Shown here in pieces: positions 6,065-6,309 of a DNA stretch of 6,309 nucleotides (position 1 is its first letter; every line of letters begins with the position of its first letter). The translations under genes and the position numbers were made by a program. Below the pieces are notes generated by a model. That model ran no database searches. It saw only the letters and a program-made list of their open reading frames with translations, and was not told where the DNA came from. Origin of the DNA: Patescibacteria group bacterium (lineage in GTDB: Bacteria; Patescibacteriota; Minisyncoccia; Portnoybacterales; UBA2143); assembly GCA_018829245.1 (NCBI GenBank), contig JAHJUH010000060.1, positions 1 through 6,309 of the forward strand, given 5' to 3'.

Positions 6065-6167
6065 AAGGTCTGACCTTAAGCGAGTAGTCTGAAATTTCTG
6101 AGACGCGTCGGAGCCCTTTAGGGTAAAGCGCTAAGAAATTTTAGACTACTTGCTTATGTCAGACCTT
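6065..6167. repeat. 103-bp imperfect inverted repeat spanning the pgk stop and the recJ leader
   Basis: The left arm 6065-6099 and right arm 6133-6167 pair over about 35 positions. The outer 10 bp are perfect (AAGGTCTGAC against GTCAGACCTT). There are two G-T wobbles (plus-strand sense), one mismatch and one bulged base. The 33-nt centre holds smaller palindromes GACGCGTC and CCCTTTAGGG and is richer in G+C than its flanks. The pgk stop codon (6161-6159) lies in the right arm and the recJ ATG is 5 nt beyond the left arm. GACCTTAAG occurs as a direct repeat at 6072-6080 and 6162-6170. There is no T tract after the stem on the minus strand. It is likely a MITE- or REP-like element with a possible regulatory effect. 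Confidence 0.85.
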
Positions 6168-6309
6168 AAGAGCTTCTATACCTGGTAATTTTTCTCCTGC
6201 TAAAAACTTTAACATTGCCCCGCCGCCAGTAGAAATATGATCTATTTGATCAAGTAAATTTAATTGCTCTAAAAGAACAATTGTATCTCCGCCGCCTACT
6301 ACTGAAAAA
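6159..6309 (-). CDS. pgk: phosphoglycerate kinase, C-terminal fragment (gene runs off the right edge)
   Basis: The last 49 codons of the glycolytic enzyme that interconverts 1,3-bisphosphoglycerate plus ADP and 3-phosphoglycerate plus ATP are present. The visible residues start FSVVGGGDTIVLLEQLNL, holding the conserved GGGDT nucleotide-binding motif. They continue through HISTGGGAMLKFLAGEKLPG, which matches the STGGGA(S/A)LEFLxGxxLPG ending shared by bacterial Pgk proteins, and then IEALKV before TGA. The reading frame is open to the window edge. The last codons AAG GTC TGA lie inside the 103-bp inverted repeat, so the extreme C-terminus and stop may have been set by that element. The N-terminal substrate domain is outside the window. 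Cytoplasmic. Confidence 0.95.
   Translation of the reverse strand, partial: FSVVGGGDTIVLLEQLNLLDQIDHISTGGGAMLKFLAGEKLPGIEALKV

Noticed and set aside
6159..6161. Recoded UGA, as in Gracilibacteria and Absconditabacteria
   Set aside because: TGA ends pgk at the usual family length, and no internal in-frame TGA is needed to read any gene here.
6065..6167. Inverted repeat as a classic intrinsic terminator of pgk
   Set aside because: The stem is long with a 33-nt structured centre, and it is followed on the minus strand by GTATTATG rather than a T tract.
1..6309. A novel defence, toxin-antitoxin or mobile gene system
   Set aside because: All protein genes belong to well-known housekeeping or glycan families. 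No nuclease-effector pair, integrase, transposase or orphan gene is present.

Overview
The window is AT-rich (roughly one third G+C by eye) and every gene reads on the minus strand, so transcription runs from high to low coordinates. Protein style (RecJ, a handle-less RNase HI, a polyprenyl-phosphate sugar transferase followed by GT4 glycosyltransferases), compact spacing, weak or absent Shine-Dalgarno sequences and low G+C suggest a Patescibacteria/CPR-type bacterium. That placement is an inference, not something the sequence proves. TAA, TAG and TGA are all used as stops, so the standard bacterial code fits.

Layout in order of transcription. (1) 6309-6159: the last 49 codons of phosphoglycerate kinase (pgk). 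(2) 6167-6065: a 103-bp imperfect inverted repeat that contains the pgk stop codon and ends 5 nt before the next start codon. (3) 6059-4299: single-strand-specific exonuclease RecJ. (4) 4286-4224: a 63-bp nested palindrome, with a 10-bp tandem duplication at its edge. (5) 4191-3757: a short RNase HI-family protein. (6) About 3717-3261: the RNase P RNA gene (rnpB), with a good sigma-70-like promoter just upstream. (7) 3200-1770: a WbaP/CpsE-type sugar transferase. (8) 1750-638 and (9) 681 to beyond base 1: two GT4 glycosyltransferases, overlapping each other by 44 nt.

The right half is nucleic-acid maintenance and RNA processing (RecJ, RNase HI, RNase P RNA) behind a glycolytic gene. The left half is the start of a surface-glycan operon: the membrane sugar transferase would load the first sugar phosphate onto undecaprenyl phosphate, and the two GT4 enzymes would extend the lipid-linked chain on the cytoplasmic face. 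rnpB separates the two halves.

No defence system, CRISPR array, transposase or tRNA is visible. The most interesting material is non-coding. The RNase P RNA has a GC-rich hairpin in the P5-P7 junction where the P6 strand normally lies, a greatly enlarged P12 region with two competing folds, and an L15 loop that seems to lack the GGU motif that pairs with tRNA CCA ends. The two intergenic palindromes look like small mobile or REP-like elements, and one may have donated the pgk stop codon.
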